From positions 124,001 through 188,000 of the forward strand of contig NZ_PGDQ01000009.1 of NCBI RefSeq assembly GCF_003073135.1: a stretch of DNA of 64,000 nt, written 5' to 3'. The stretch is from Euzebya rosea (GTDB lineage: Bacteria > Actinomycetota > Nitriliruptoria > Euzebyales > Euzebyaceae). The notes below the pieces were generated by a model. It ran no database searches and was not told the origin of the DNA. It saw nothing but the letters and a program-made list of their open reading frames with translations. A program made the translations under genes and the position numbers. Numbering within the stretch: position 1 is the stretch's first letter; each line of letters begins with the position of its first letter. Shown piece after piece: positions 8,523-15,582 of the stretch.

Positions 8523-11159
8523 TCAGCGCCGGGACAGCCCCGACGCACGGAGGTGGATCCGTGCGTCGACCACGCTCGTGCCGTGCCGACGGACGAACAC
8601 CGGGTTCAGCTCCAGGTCGACGATCTCGGGGTGTGCCTCGGCCATGGCACCCAGCCGCAGCAGAACGGTGCGCAGGGCGCCGACGTCGACCGGACTCGAT
8701 CCCCGGTATCCGGTCAGCAGGGGGAAGCCGCGCATGCGCTGCAGCATGTCGTCGACGTCGAGGTCGGTCAGCGGGAGCACCTTCACGGTGCGGTCCGACA
8801 GCAGCTCGGCGAGGGTGCCGCCGAGGCCCAGCTGGAGGGTCGGTCCGAACGTGGGATCGGAGACGATCGCGATGGTCGTCTCGACCCCGTCGGGAACCAT
8901 CTGCTGGACCAGCCAGCCCTCCGCCAGCGCATCCTCGCGTCCTCGGCGTCGCAGGTCGCGTTCCATGGCCTCGACCGCATCGGCGATCTGACCCGGTCGG
9001 GAGAGGCCCAGCCTGACCACACCGAGCTCGGTCTTCTCCACCGGCGCGGCCGGCTTGAGCACGACCGGTCCGCCGAGCTCCTCCTGCGCGGCCGCCGCGG
9101 CGGCGCCGTCGGCGACGATCCGGTGGTCCGCGCAGGGGATGGCGTGGGCCCGCAGGAGGGCGTTGGCCTGTCCTGCGGGCAGCCAGACATCGTCGGACGA
9201 GCCGAGGGCGGCCTCAACGATCGCGCCGGCTGCGTCGATGTCGGCGTCGTCGAAGGCCACCACGTTGCCCAGCGGCTGGCGTCGCCAGCGGGCGTGGTCG
9301 GCCACGTGGGCCAGCGCCTCGGCCGCCCCCTCGGGGAACGGGACGGTCGGCAGGCCGGCCCGGCGCAGGGCCGTCGGCGTCTGGTCGGTGCTCATCAGGA
9401 CGGTGATCATCGGCACCGTGACGTCCGCGGACGCCTCGGCCAGCTCCTCGGCCAGCACCGACTGTCCACGGCGAAGGGGCGGGGCGTCGATCACCAGCAA
9501 CGCATCGACGGCACCCGAGGCCCCCAGCGCGCGGACGGCGGCGGCCATGTCGGCGGCGGTGGCGTCGCCGCGCAGGACCAGCGGGTTGGACGGCTCGCCC
9601 AGGACGGGCAGCTCCGCTGCGAGCCGCTGGACCACGTCGTCCTCCGGTGCGGTGACCTCCAGGCCGTTGGCCTCGCAGGCGTCGGCGGCGAGGATGGCAG
9701 GCCCCACGCCGTTGGACACGATGCCGACCCGGTGCCCCGACGGCAGGGGCTGGCTGGACAGCAGCGACGTCACGGCGAACATCTGGTCGAGCGTCGGAAC
9801 GCGGACGACGCCGGTCTGGTCGAACATCGCCTGGACGATGGCGTCGTCGCTGCCTCGGCGATCGGCCTTGACCACCACGACGGGCTTGCGGCGACCGATG
9901 CGCCGGGCGATGCGGGCGAACGTGCGTGGATTGCCGAAGGACTCCAGGTACAGCACGATCACGTCGGTTGCGTCGTCGGCCTCCCAGTACTGCAGCAGGT
10001 CGTTGGAGGAGATGTCGCTCTTGTTGCCGATGGACGCGAACGTCGACAGGCCGAGCCCCAACCGCTCGCTGGCGTCCAGGATCGCCATGCCGAGGGTGCC
10101 CGACTGGCTGGACACCCCGACACGGCCCGCCGGGGGCAGCGACGGCGCGAACGTCCCGTTGAGGCGGACGTCCTCCGCCGCGTTGAGCACCCCCATGCAG
10201 TTGGGGCCGATCAGGCGGATCCCGTGCCGCCGGGCGGTGCGCAGGACCTCGGCCTCCATCGCGGCGCCCTCGTCGCCGGACTCCGAGAACCCCGTCCCGA
10301 TCAGCACGGCGGCCCGGACGCCGAGCTCACCGGCCTGGTCGACCACGGACTCGACCAGCGGGGCGGGTACGCAGACGAAGACGGTGTCGGGGACGGTGGG
10401 GCAGGCCTCGAGTGTCGGGTAGGCAGCCACGGACTGGACGTGGGGGGTGTGCGGGTTGACCGGGTAGACCGCCCCGCTGTACCCGCCGTGCAGCAGGCTG
10501 GACAGGACCACCCCACCGATGGACCCGGGGTCGCGGCTGGCACCGATCACGGCCACCGCGGCGGGGCTGAAGACTGCCTCGAGGGCCTTCCGGGCCGCAC
10601 GCCGATCCAGCTCACCGGCCTTCTCCAGCAGGGCCTCGGTCGGCGTGGTCGTGAAGGTGGCCGTGACCACGTCGCCGTAGTCCTTGAACGCCGGCTCGAA
10701 CCCGGCAGCCTGCATGACGGCCATCATCGACCGGTTGAGCTTCAGGATCTCGCCGTGGAACTGGGTGATGCCGCGGTCCCGGGCGGGCTGCAGCAGCTGG
10801 CGCAGCAGCGCGGTGCCCAGCCCGCGTCCCTGTTCGGCGTCCTCGACGGTGACGGCGAACTCGGCGCTGTCGGGTGACTCGGGCAGGCGATCGAAGCGGG
10901 CCACGGCGATGATGCGGTCGCGGACCTCGGCCACGAGCGCGAACCGATCGTGCCCGTCGACGTCGGTCAGGTAGCGGATCTGGGCTTCGCTCAGCTGCTG
11001 GGGCGCGAAGAACCGCAGCCGGATGGTCTCCGGCGACAGGCGCTGCCACATCGCCTTCATCGCCTCGAAGTCGTCGGGGCGGATCGGCCGGACGCGGACC
11101 GTCTGCCCGTCGGTCAGGACGATGTCGCCGGTGTAGTCGACGGGATCCGGGATGGTCAT
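8523..11159 (-). CDS. GNAT / acyl-CoA synthetase-like protein acetyltransferase (Pat-like, GNAT first)
   Basis: An 878-residue fusion. Residues about 20-180 are a GNAT acetyltransferase (RPIRPDDFEAM; acetyl-CoA loop EQGRGLGTALL). Next come a CoA-binding Rossmann domain (VIGASRDPGSIGG; LIGPNCMGVLN), the succinyl-CoA-ligase-like domain and a C-terminal ATP-grasp domain (GGPVVLKPAAP). This is the Pat/PatZ lysine-acetyltransferase architecture with GNAT at the N-terminus. The ASHTGAL-type segment that carries the phosphohistidine in true ADP-forming acyl-CoA synthetases appears deleted (VVVVKADRRGSDDAIVQ), as expected if the synthetase half is a regulatory CoA/effector sensor. ATG 11159 overlaps the upstream stop by 4 nt. 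Probable role: acetylation control of metabolic enzymes. Confidence 0.85.
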   Translation of the reverse strand: MTIPDPVDYTGDIVLTDGQTVRVRPIRPDDFEAMKAMWQRLSPETIRLRFFAPQQLSEAQIRYLTDVDGHDRFALVAEVRDRIIAVARFDRLPESPDSAEFAVTVEDAEQGRGLGTALLRQLLQPARDRGITQFHGEILKLNRSMMAVMQAAGFEPAFKDYGDVVTATFTTTPTEALLEKAGELDRRAARKALEAVFSPAAVAVIGASRDPGSIGGVVLSSLLHGGYSGAVYPVNPHTPHVQSVAAYPTLEACPTVPDTVFVCVPAPLVESVVDQAGELGVRAAVLIGTGFSESGDEGAAMEAEVLRTARRHGIRLIGPNCMGVLNAAEDVRLNGTFAPSLPPAGRVGVSSQSGTLGMAILDASERLGLGLSTFASIGNKSDISSNDLLQYWEADDATDVIVLYLESFGNPRTFARIARRIGRRKPVVVVKADRRGSDDAIVQAMFDQTGVVRVPTLDQMFAVTSLLSSQPLPSGHRVGIVSNGVGPAILAADACEANGLEVTAPEDDVVQRLAAELPVLGEPSNPLVLRGDATAADMAAAVRALGASGAVDALLVIDAPPLRRGQSVLAEELAEASADVTVPMITVLMSTDQTPTALRRAGLPTVPFPEGAAEALAHVADHARWRRQPLGNVVAFDDADIDAAGAIVEAALGSSDDVWLPAGQANALLRAHAIPCADHRIVADGAAAAAAQEELGGPVVLKPAAPVEKTELGVVRLGLSRPGQIADAVEAMERDLRRRGREDALAEGWLVQQMVPDGVETTIAIVSDPTFGPTLQLGLGGTLAELLSDRTVKVLPLTDLDVDDMLQRMRGFPLLTGYRGSSPVDVGALRTVLLRLGAMAEAHPEIVDLELNPVFVRRHGTSVVDARIHLRASGLSRR

Positions 11160-11764
11160 GCCGTGCCGGCCTCGAGGTCGGTCCACGACGGACGCTTCAG
11201 CTCGGTGATCGTGCCGGGCATCGCGTAGCGGCTGCCGCTGAGGCGGCCGACGGGCGCGAGCGCCTCGTGGTCGACCCGGCCGTCGCGCCACACCGCATCG
11301 TCCACGTGCAGGTGGGTGACGTCACCGAAGACCATGTGCCCGCTGCCCATCGACAGGACGGTGCGGACCGTGCACTCCAGCGCTGCCGGGGATGCCGCGA
11401 CGCGAGGTGGCGCAACCGTGACGGACCCGACCGGTTCGAGGCCAGCGAGGGCGAACTCGTCGGTGTCGGGCGGGGCGTCCACAGCGGTGGTGTTCATGGC
11501 CGCCAGGAGGGCAGGGGTGACCAGCGACACGGTGAACTCGGGGTGGGCACGCACGTTGGCCAACGTGTCCTTGGTCCCCGTCGAGGTGAAGTGCACGATC
11601 GGGGGGTCGCTGGAGACCACGTTGAAGAACGAGTGGGGCGCGAGGTTCGGCACGCCGTCGCGACCGATGCTGCCGACCCAGGCGATCGGTCGTGGGACCA
11701 CCAGGGCGCTCAGCAGGTGGTAGGTGGCGTCCGGCGACAGGTCGGCAGGGTCGAAGGTCGGCAT
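11156..11764 (-). CDS. Flavin reductase-like, FMN-binding protein
   Basis: A 202-residue protein of the flavin reductase-like split-barrel family (DIM6/NtaB type). The N-terminal motif LLSALVVPRPIAWVGS and the following PNLAPHSFFNVVSSDPP are typical FMN-binding segments of this group, which includes flavin reductases and uncharacterised flavoproteins. ATG 11764 gives the family N-terminus; no strong ribosome-binding site is visible. The stop overlaps the start of the acetyltransferase gene by 4 nt, so the two are translationally coupled, although their functional connection is not obvious. Substrate cannot be assigned from sequence. Confidence 0.85.
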   Translation of the reverse strand: MPTFDPADLSPDATYHLLSALVVPRPIAWVGSIGRDGVPNLAPHSFFNVVSSDPPIVHFTSTGTKDTLANVRAHPEFTVSLVTPALLAAMNTTAVDAPPDTDEFALAGLEPVGSVTVAPPRVAASPAALECTVRTVLSMGSGHMVFGDVTHLHVDDAVWRDGRVDHEALAPVGRLSGSRYAMPGTITELKRPSWTDLEAGTA

Positions 11765-11861
11765 CGCGACGGATGGTAGACCCGGGGTGCCCCGCCCGGG
11801 TCGGGCACGAGCCGAGAACCCGTCTTGGGCTTCGAAGGGTGGACAGGCATCATCGGGCGCC

Positions 11862-12266
11862 GTGATCTTCCGCCGGAAACGACTGCCAGACGAGCTGGTC
11901 GAACCACGCAGGGCCTTCGACGACCAGGTCGAGCGCCTCGAGGCCGCCCGGCGCGCGCTGATGTCGTGCCTGCCCGTCGGCAGGGTCGACCCGGCACCGG
12001 TCGAGGTGGGCCTCGACCTCGTGGCCGACACCCTCGAGGAGCTGTCGGCCGAGCTGGAGGCGTGGCGTTGCCCACCGCTGGAGGAGGCCTGGCAGGGCTG
12101 CGTCGAGGCGATCGCCGAGTCGCGGGGGACCATCGCCGAGGCCCACCGGGTGGCCCGCGAGTCCACGGAGCTCGAGGAGCTGCTCGGCGCGGTCGAGGAC
12201 GTGGACGAACCGTTGGGTCACGCGTTCGGCCGGGCGGAACGGGCCTTCAACGCCCAGCGGCGCTGA
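11862..12266 (+). CDS. Small alpha-helical protein, unknown function
   Basis: A 134-residue acidic, probably all-helical protein (VIFRRKRLPDELVEPRR then long Glu/Ala/Leu-rich helices such as VADTLEELSAELEAWR). The GTG at 11862 is chosen because the upstream extension overlaps the divergent flavin reductase gene and has low-complexity shadow composition. No signal peptide, membrane segment or catalytic motif was seen. It is convergent with the chemotaxis operon and divergent from the flavin reductase gene. Family unrecognised; codon usage looks coding. Confidence 0.6.
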   Translation: MIFRRKRLPDELVEPRRAFDDQVERLEAARRALMSCLPVGRVDPAPVEVGLDLVADTLEELSAELEAWRCPPLEEAWQGCVEAIAESRGTIAEAHRVARESTELEELLGAVEDVDEPLGHAFGRAERAFNAQRR

Positions 12267-12272
12267 ACGCGC

Positions 12273-12785
12273 TCAGGCAGCCAGGGCGACGTCGGCCTCG
12301 GCGCGCGAGACCACCGTCAGCACACCCTCGCCGTACTCCTCGATGTCCACGGTGAAGTGGCGACGGCGGGTGCCGTCCCGCAGCAGCGTGCGCACACCTC
12401 CGGGCAGCAGTTCGCCGACCCGGTACATGCCGCGCAGCTTCACGTGCGGGCTGTCGGGGGAGTTCAGGACCCGTGACAGGACGTTCACCACTTCCTTGAA
12501 GCAGTCGAACATGTCCCCGTCGATCTCACCGGCGACGAGGGCCTCGTCGGCGACCGAGGGCGGCATCATGACCAGCGCGGAGCCCGATCGGCACGCGAAG
12601 GACAGGTCCGCGATCGCGGCACCGGCGGCCTCGCCGTCGGCGTCGACGTACTCGGCGACCACACCGACGGTGCCGGGGGACAGGGCCAGCCCGTCATCGA
12701 CCCGGTCGACCGCGCAGGTCTTGGACAGCAGGTCGGAGAAGAGGTCGCGGAGCGCCTCGCGGTCGGGCAGGGGAACGTCGGCCAT
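12273..12785 (-). CDS. Chemotaxis-operon protein with CheC/CheX-like DxxxExxN motif
   Basis: A 170-residue protein of uncertain family. It contains DCFKEVVN, matching the D/SxxxExxN phosphatase signature of CheC/CheX proteins, in an overall alpha/beta sequence of suitable length. The second conserved segment expected around a proline is less clear. It is the last gene of the chemotaxis operon, 45 nt downstream of a CheY. A role in dephosphorylating CheY-P or in coupling CheY to an output is inferred from motif and position; it could equally be a degenerate non-catalytic paralogue. ATG start at 12785. Confidence 0.6.
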   Translation of the reverse strand: MADVPLPDREALRDLFSDLLSKTCAVDRVDDGLALSPGTVGVVAEYVDADGEAAGAAIADLSFACRSGSALVMMPPSVADEALVAGEIDGDMFDCFKEVVNVLSRVLNSPDSPHVKLRGMYRVGELLPGGVRTLLRDGTRRRHFTVDIEEYGEGVLTVVSRAEADVALAA

Positions 12786-12830
12786 GGGGTCACACGTCTT
12801 CTCGTCGGGGTCCGGAGTCGGGACCGTCGG

Positions 12831-13193
12831 TCAGGACACCGTGCCGGCCATCACGCTGGCGAAGGTCTCGGCCGTGAAGGGCTTGGCGATGGTGAACGAC
12901 GCGCCGTTGGTGATGGCCACCTCACGCATCTCCGGGGTCGTCTCGGAGGTGACGAACCCGAAGGTCGTGGGGTTGCCCTCCGCGCGCAGCGCCTGGAGGA
13001 ACTCGATACCCGACATGTTGGGCATGTTCCAGTCCGACACGATCAGGTCCGGGTGGTGTTCGCGCACGGCGGCGAGGCCCTGCACACCGTCCTCGGCCTG
13101 GATGAACTCGGCGCCGGCGAACTCGGTCTGCTTCAGCATGCGCATGACGATCATGCGCATCGCCTTGGAATCGTCGCACACAACGATCTTCAT
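12831..13193 (-). CDS. cheY: CheY-type response regulator
   Basis: A 120-residue single receiver domain beginning MKIVVCDDSKAMRMI. Acidic residues are in CDDS, the phospho-Asp in LIVSDWNMPNMSG, the switch Thr/Ser in FVTSETT and the Lys in IAKPFT. Its length and lack of output domain are those of CheY, the diffusible regulator that binds the flagellar switch or another motor. It lies between the two ExxN proteins in the chemotaxis operon. CAGGAGACCAGCACC precedes the ATG and can serve as ribosome-binding site. Confidence 0.92.
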   Translation of the reverse strand: MKIVVCDDSKAMRMIVMRMLKQTEFAGAEFIQAEDGVQGLAAVREHHPDLIVSDWNMPNMSGIEFLQALRAEGNPTTFGFVTSETTPEMREVAITNGASFTIAKPFTAETFASVMAGTVS

Positions 13194-13292
13194 GGTGCTG
13201 GTCTCCTGTGATGTGGTGGGTCGTGTTCCCAGTCGGCCCGAGACGGCTGGAGCTGAGCGGGCAGCTGGACGAAGGCGTGAAGAGACGCGGTC

Positions 13293-13757
13293 TCAGGCGA
13301 ACACCGGCACGTCGGCGGACGCCCGTTCGAGGACTCGAACGGCCAACGACTGGCCGGCGGACGCGAACCACGACTCGTTGAGCACCGTTGAGCCGGGGAC
13401 CGACAGCGTGTACTGCGTCCCGCCGATCACGGTGGGAAGCGACAGGCTGGAGGGCCCGTCGACCATCGCCTTCACGCTGCCGCCGAGCATGTTGGCGATC
13501 TCGCCGAAGGCGTCCCCGATGTCGTCCTCCGACAGCTCGTCGGCCTCCATCCCGAACATGGACTCGGCGACGGCGGTCGCCAGCGCGTGCGTGCCGTGGA
13601 GGACGATCGTGCCCTCCCACGTCCCGTGCACGTGGATGAGGCTGGACAACGAGGGGACGTCGTCGGCCTGCGGCCCGCTCTCGTCGATGTCCATGCCCAG
13701 CACCGACTGCCAGATCTCGGCCACGAGGGCCCGGATGTCGTGATGACTCAGTTCCAT
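13293..13757 (-). CDS. cheX: CheX-like CheY-P phosphatase
   Basis: A 154-residue protein whose motif DAFGEIANMLGGSVK matches the DxxxExxN phosphatase helix of CheX, followed by a proline-containing strand (SLSLPTVIGG). CheX removes phosphate from CheY-P by inserting the Glu and Asn into its active site. The flanking sequence (HVHGTWEGTIVLHG) resembles the beta-strand scaffold of the family. It sits between cheR and cheY in the operon. ATG start, with AGGAAGAG upstream (TTCCTGGAGGAAGAG). Confidence in the CheX assignment is good but not absolute because CheC/FliN-like families share the fold. Confidence 0.8.
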   Translation of the reverse strand: MELSHHDIRALVAEIWQSVLGMDIDESGPQADDVPSLSSLIHVHGTWEGTIVLHGTHALATAVAESMFGMEADELSEDDIGDAFGEIANMLGGSVKAMVDGPSSLSLPTVIGGTQYTLSVPGSTVLNESWFASAGQSLAVRVLERASADVPVFA

Positions 13758-13788
13758 CTCTTCCTCCAGGAAGGTAGTGCGCAGCGTG

Positions 13789-14649
13789 TCACAGCGAGGG
13801 TCGTCGGACGGAGCGGAACCACACGGAACGCCCCAGTGTCACGCGGTCGTAGTCGGTCGGTGCGCCGACGGTGGTCTCCGCGCCGCCGAGGCTCAGGTAC
13901 CCCCCCGGCGCGAGCGTCTGGCGCATCCGGCGCAGGATGTCCTGCTTGGTCTCGTCGTCGAAGTAGATCAGCACGTTGCGGAGCAGCACAAGGTCGGTGC
14001 CCGGCTGTGCAGCCCACGGTCCGATGAGGTTGGTGTGCTCGAACCGGACCATGCGCCGGACCTCCTCGCTGATCCGCCACCGTGCCCCCTGCCGGTCGAA
14101 GTACTTGACCAGCATCGGTGCGGGCAGTCCCCGGTTGACGTCGAGCTGGGAGTACTCCCCGTGCGCGGCACGGGCCAGCACGGCGCGGGAGATGTCGGTG
14201 GCCAGGATCTCCAGGTCCCAGCCGAGCAGCGTCGGTAGGTGTTCACGGATCGCCATGGCCACGGAGTAGGGCTCCTGGCCGGAGGAGGCTGCGGCGCACC
14301 AGATGCGCAGGCGGCGGCTGGCCGCGTTGGTGCGCATCAGCTCCGGCAGGACGTCGGTGACGAGGCTCTGGAAGGGGTGGATGTCGCGGAAGAACGACGT
14401 CTCGTTGATGGTGAGCGCGTCGATCACGTCACGGGAGAGCTGTCCGCTCGGCCGGGACCGGACGCGTTCCACGAGCTGGCCGATGTCGCCGATGCCGTGG
14501 GCGGCAGCGACCGGGGTCAGGCGCGAGACCACGAGGTACTCCTTGCCCTCGTCGATCGTGATCGCCGATTCCCGCCGCACGAACTCGCGGATCCACGAGA
14601 AGTCGGCGGGCGCGATGTCGGCCGCAGGGACGGTGGTGAGGGAGCTCAC
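13789..14649 (-). CDS. cheR: Chemotaxis receptor methyltransferase CheR
   Basis: A 286-residue SAM-dependent glutamate O-methyltransferase acting on chemoreceptors. Seen: N-terminal helical CheR domain with ALTINETSFFRD (the TxNETxFFRD signature), then the Rossmann core with IWCAAASSGQEPYSVAM, the SAM-binding ILATDIS and NVLIYFDDETK. GTG 14649 gives the expected N-terminus and has GGAGG 6 nt upstream. The start overlaps the end of the upstream receiver gene region slightly apart (28 nt gap). No cheB methylesterase is present beside it, which is unusual for an operon that encodes cheR. Confidence 0.95.
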   Translation of the reverse strand: MSSLTTVPAADIAPADFSWIREFVRRESAITIDEGKEYLVVSRLTPVAAAHGIGDIGQLVERVRSRPSGQLSRDVIDALTINETSFFRDIHPFQSLVTDVLPELMRTNAASRRLRIWCAAASSGQEPYSVAMAIREHLPTLLGWDLEILATDISRAVLARAAHGEYSQLDVNRGLPAPMLVKYFDRQGARWRISEEVRRMVRFEHTNLIGPWAAQPGTDLVLLRNVLIYFDDETKQDILRRMRQTLAPGGYLSLGGAETTVGAPTDYDRVTLGRSVWFRSVRRPSL

Positions 14650-14677
14650 AGGGGCCTCCGAACGTGTCGAGGGACGA

Positions 14678-15073
14678 TCACGCGTCGACCCCGGCGGCAG
14701 CCGGCAGCGGGACACCCATCAGGGCGAGCTTCTGCGCGACGACGTCCGCGGTGACGGGCTTCATGGCGTACTCGTCGGCCCCGGCCTTCATCGCCTCGTA
14801 GACGTTGCGGGGGCTGGCCTCCGACGTCACCATCAGCAGCTTGATCCGGTCCCACCGGCGGTCGTCGCGCACGGTGCGGACGAACGACAGCCCGTCCATG
14901 ACGGGCATGTTCCAGTCGACGAGGGCAACGTCCACCGGGCCGTCGGCACCCAGCAGGTCGAGGGCAGCCTGTCCGTGTTCGGCGCTGTCGGTGTCGAAGC
15001 CGAGGCCCGTCATCAGACGGGTCAGCAGGCTTCGCATCGCGCGGGAGTCATCGATGACGAGGGCTCGTGGCAT
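14678..15073 (-). CDS. cheY: CheY-type response regulator
   Basis: A 131-residue receiver domain: VIDDSRAMRSLL, phospho-Asp in VALVDWNMPVMDG, MVTSEAS switch region and Lys in YAMKPVTAD. It has the same organisation as the second CheY of this operon (12831-13193), so the locus carries two CheY proteins that may act as motor regulator and phosphate sink. Located between cheW and cheR. ATG start; AGGAGACCTGCC precedes it. No output domain. Confidence 0.92.
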   Translation of the reverse strand: MPRALVIDDSRAMRSLLTRLMTGLGFDTDSAEHGQAALDLLGADGPVDVALVDWNMPVMDGLSFVRTVRDDRRWDRIKLLMVTSEASPRNVYEAMKAGADEYAMKPVTADVVAQKLALMGVPLPAAAGVDA

Positions 15074-15093
15074 GGCAGGTCTCCTGGGGTCGG

Positions 15094-15582
15094 TCAGGAC
15101 GTCAGCCGCAGCACGGCGGCAAGGTCCAGGGCCAGCAGCAGCTGACCGTCGAGCTTGTAGATCCCGTCGATGACCGCGGCGGCGCCGGCAGGCAGCGTCG
15201 ACGGCGGTTCCTCGAGCAGGTCGCGGGTGACGTTGGTCACGTCACCGATCCGATCCACGAGCAGGCTCGTGGGGCCGTCGGGGGTGTGGACGACGACGTT
15301 GAGCGGGTGGTCGCCGAGGTCGTCGCCCATGCCGTCCGGTCGTGCGGGGAGCCCGAGGCGCGACCGCAGGTCGACCGCGGTGACGATCTGCCCGCGAAGG
15401 TTGATCAGCCCCCGGACATCATCGGGTGCCAACGGCACCGGGGTCAGCTCCTGGTGGCGGATGACCTCCTGGACGTCGAGCACGTCCACGCCGAAGACCA
15501 GGTCGTCCACGGCGAAGGTGCACAGCTGGCGGACAGGCGTCCGCGTGGCAGGGGTCCTGTCGAGGACGGTGTTCGTGGTCAT
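15094..15582 (-). CDS. cheW: Chemotaxis coupling protein CheW
   Basis: A 162-residue CheW domain that links receptors to CheA. Typical segments: QLCTFAVDDLVFGVDVLDVQEV at the start (first beta barrel), PDDVRGLINLRGQIVTAVDLR, and LLVDRIGDVTNV. ATG 15582 overlaps the stop of cheA by one nucleotide (TGATG), indicating translational coupling and fixed stoichiometry. It is distinct from the two CheW-like domains fused to CheA in this operon. Confidence 0.93.
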   Translation of the reverse strand: MTTNTVLDRTPATRTPVRQLCTFAVDDLVFGVDVLDVQEVIRHQELTPVPLAPDDVRGLINLRGQIVTAVDLRSRLGLPARPDGMGDDLGDHPLNVVVHTPDGPTSLLVDRIGDVTNVTRDLLEEPPSTLPAGAAAVIDGIYKLDGQLLLALDLAAVLRLTS

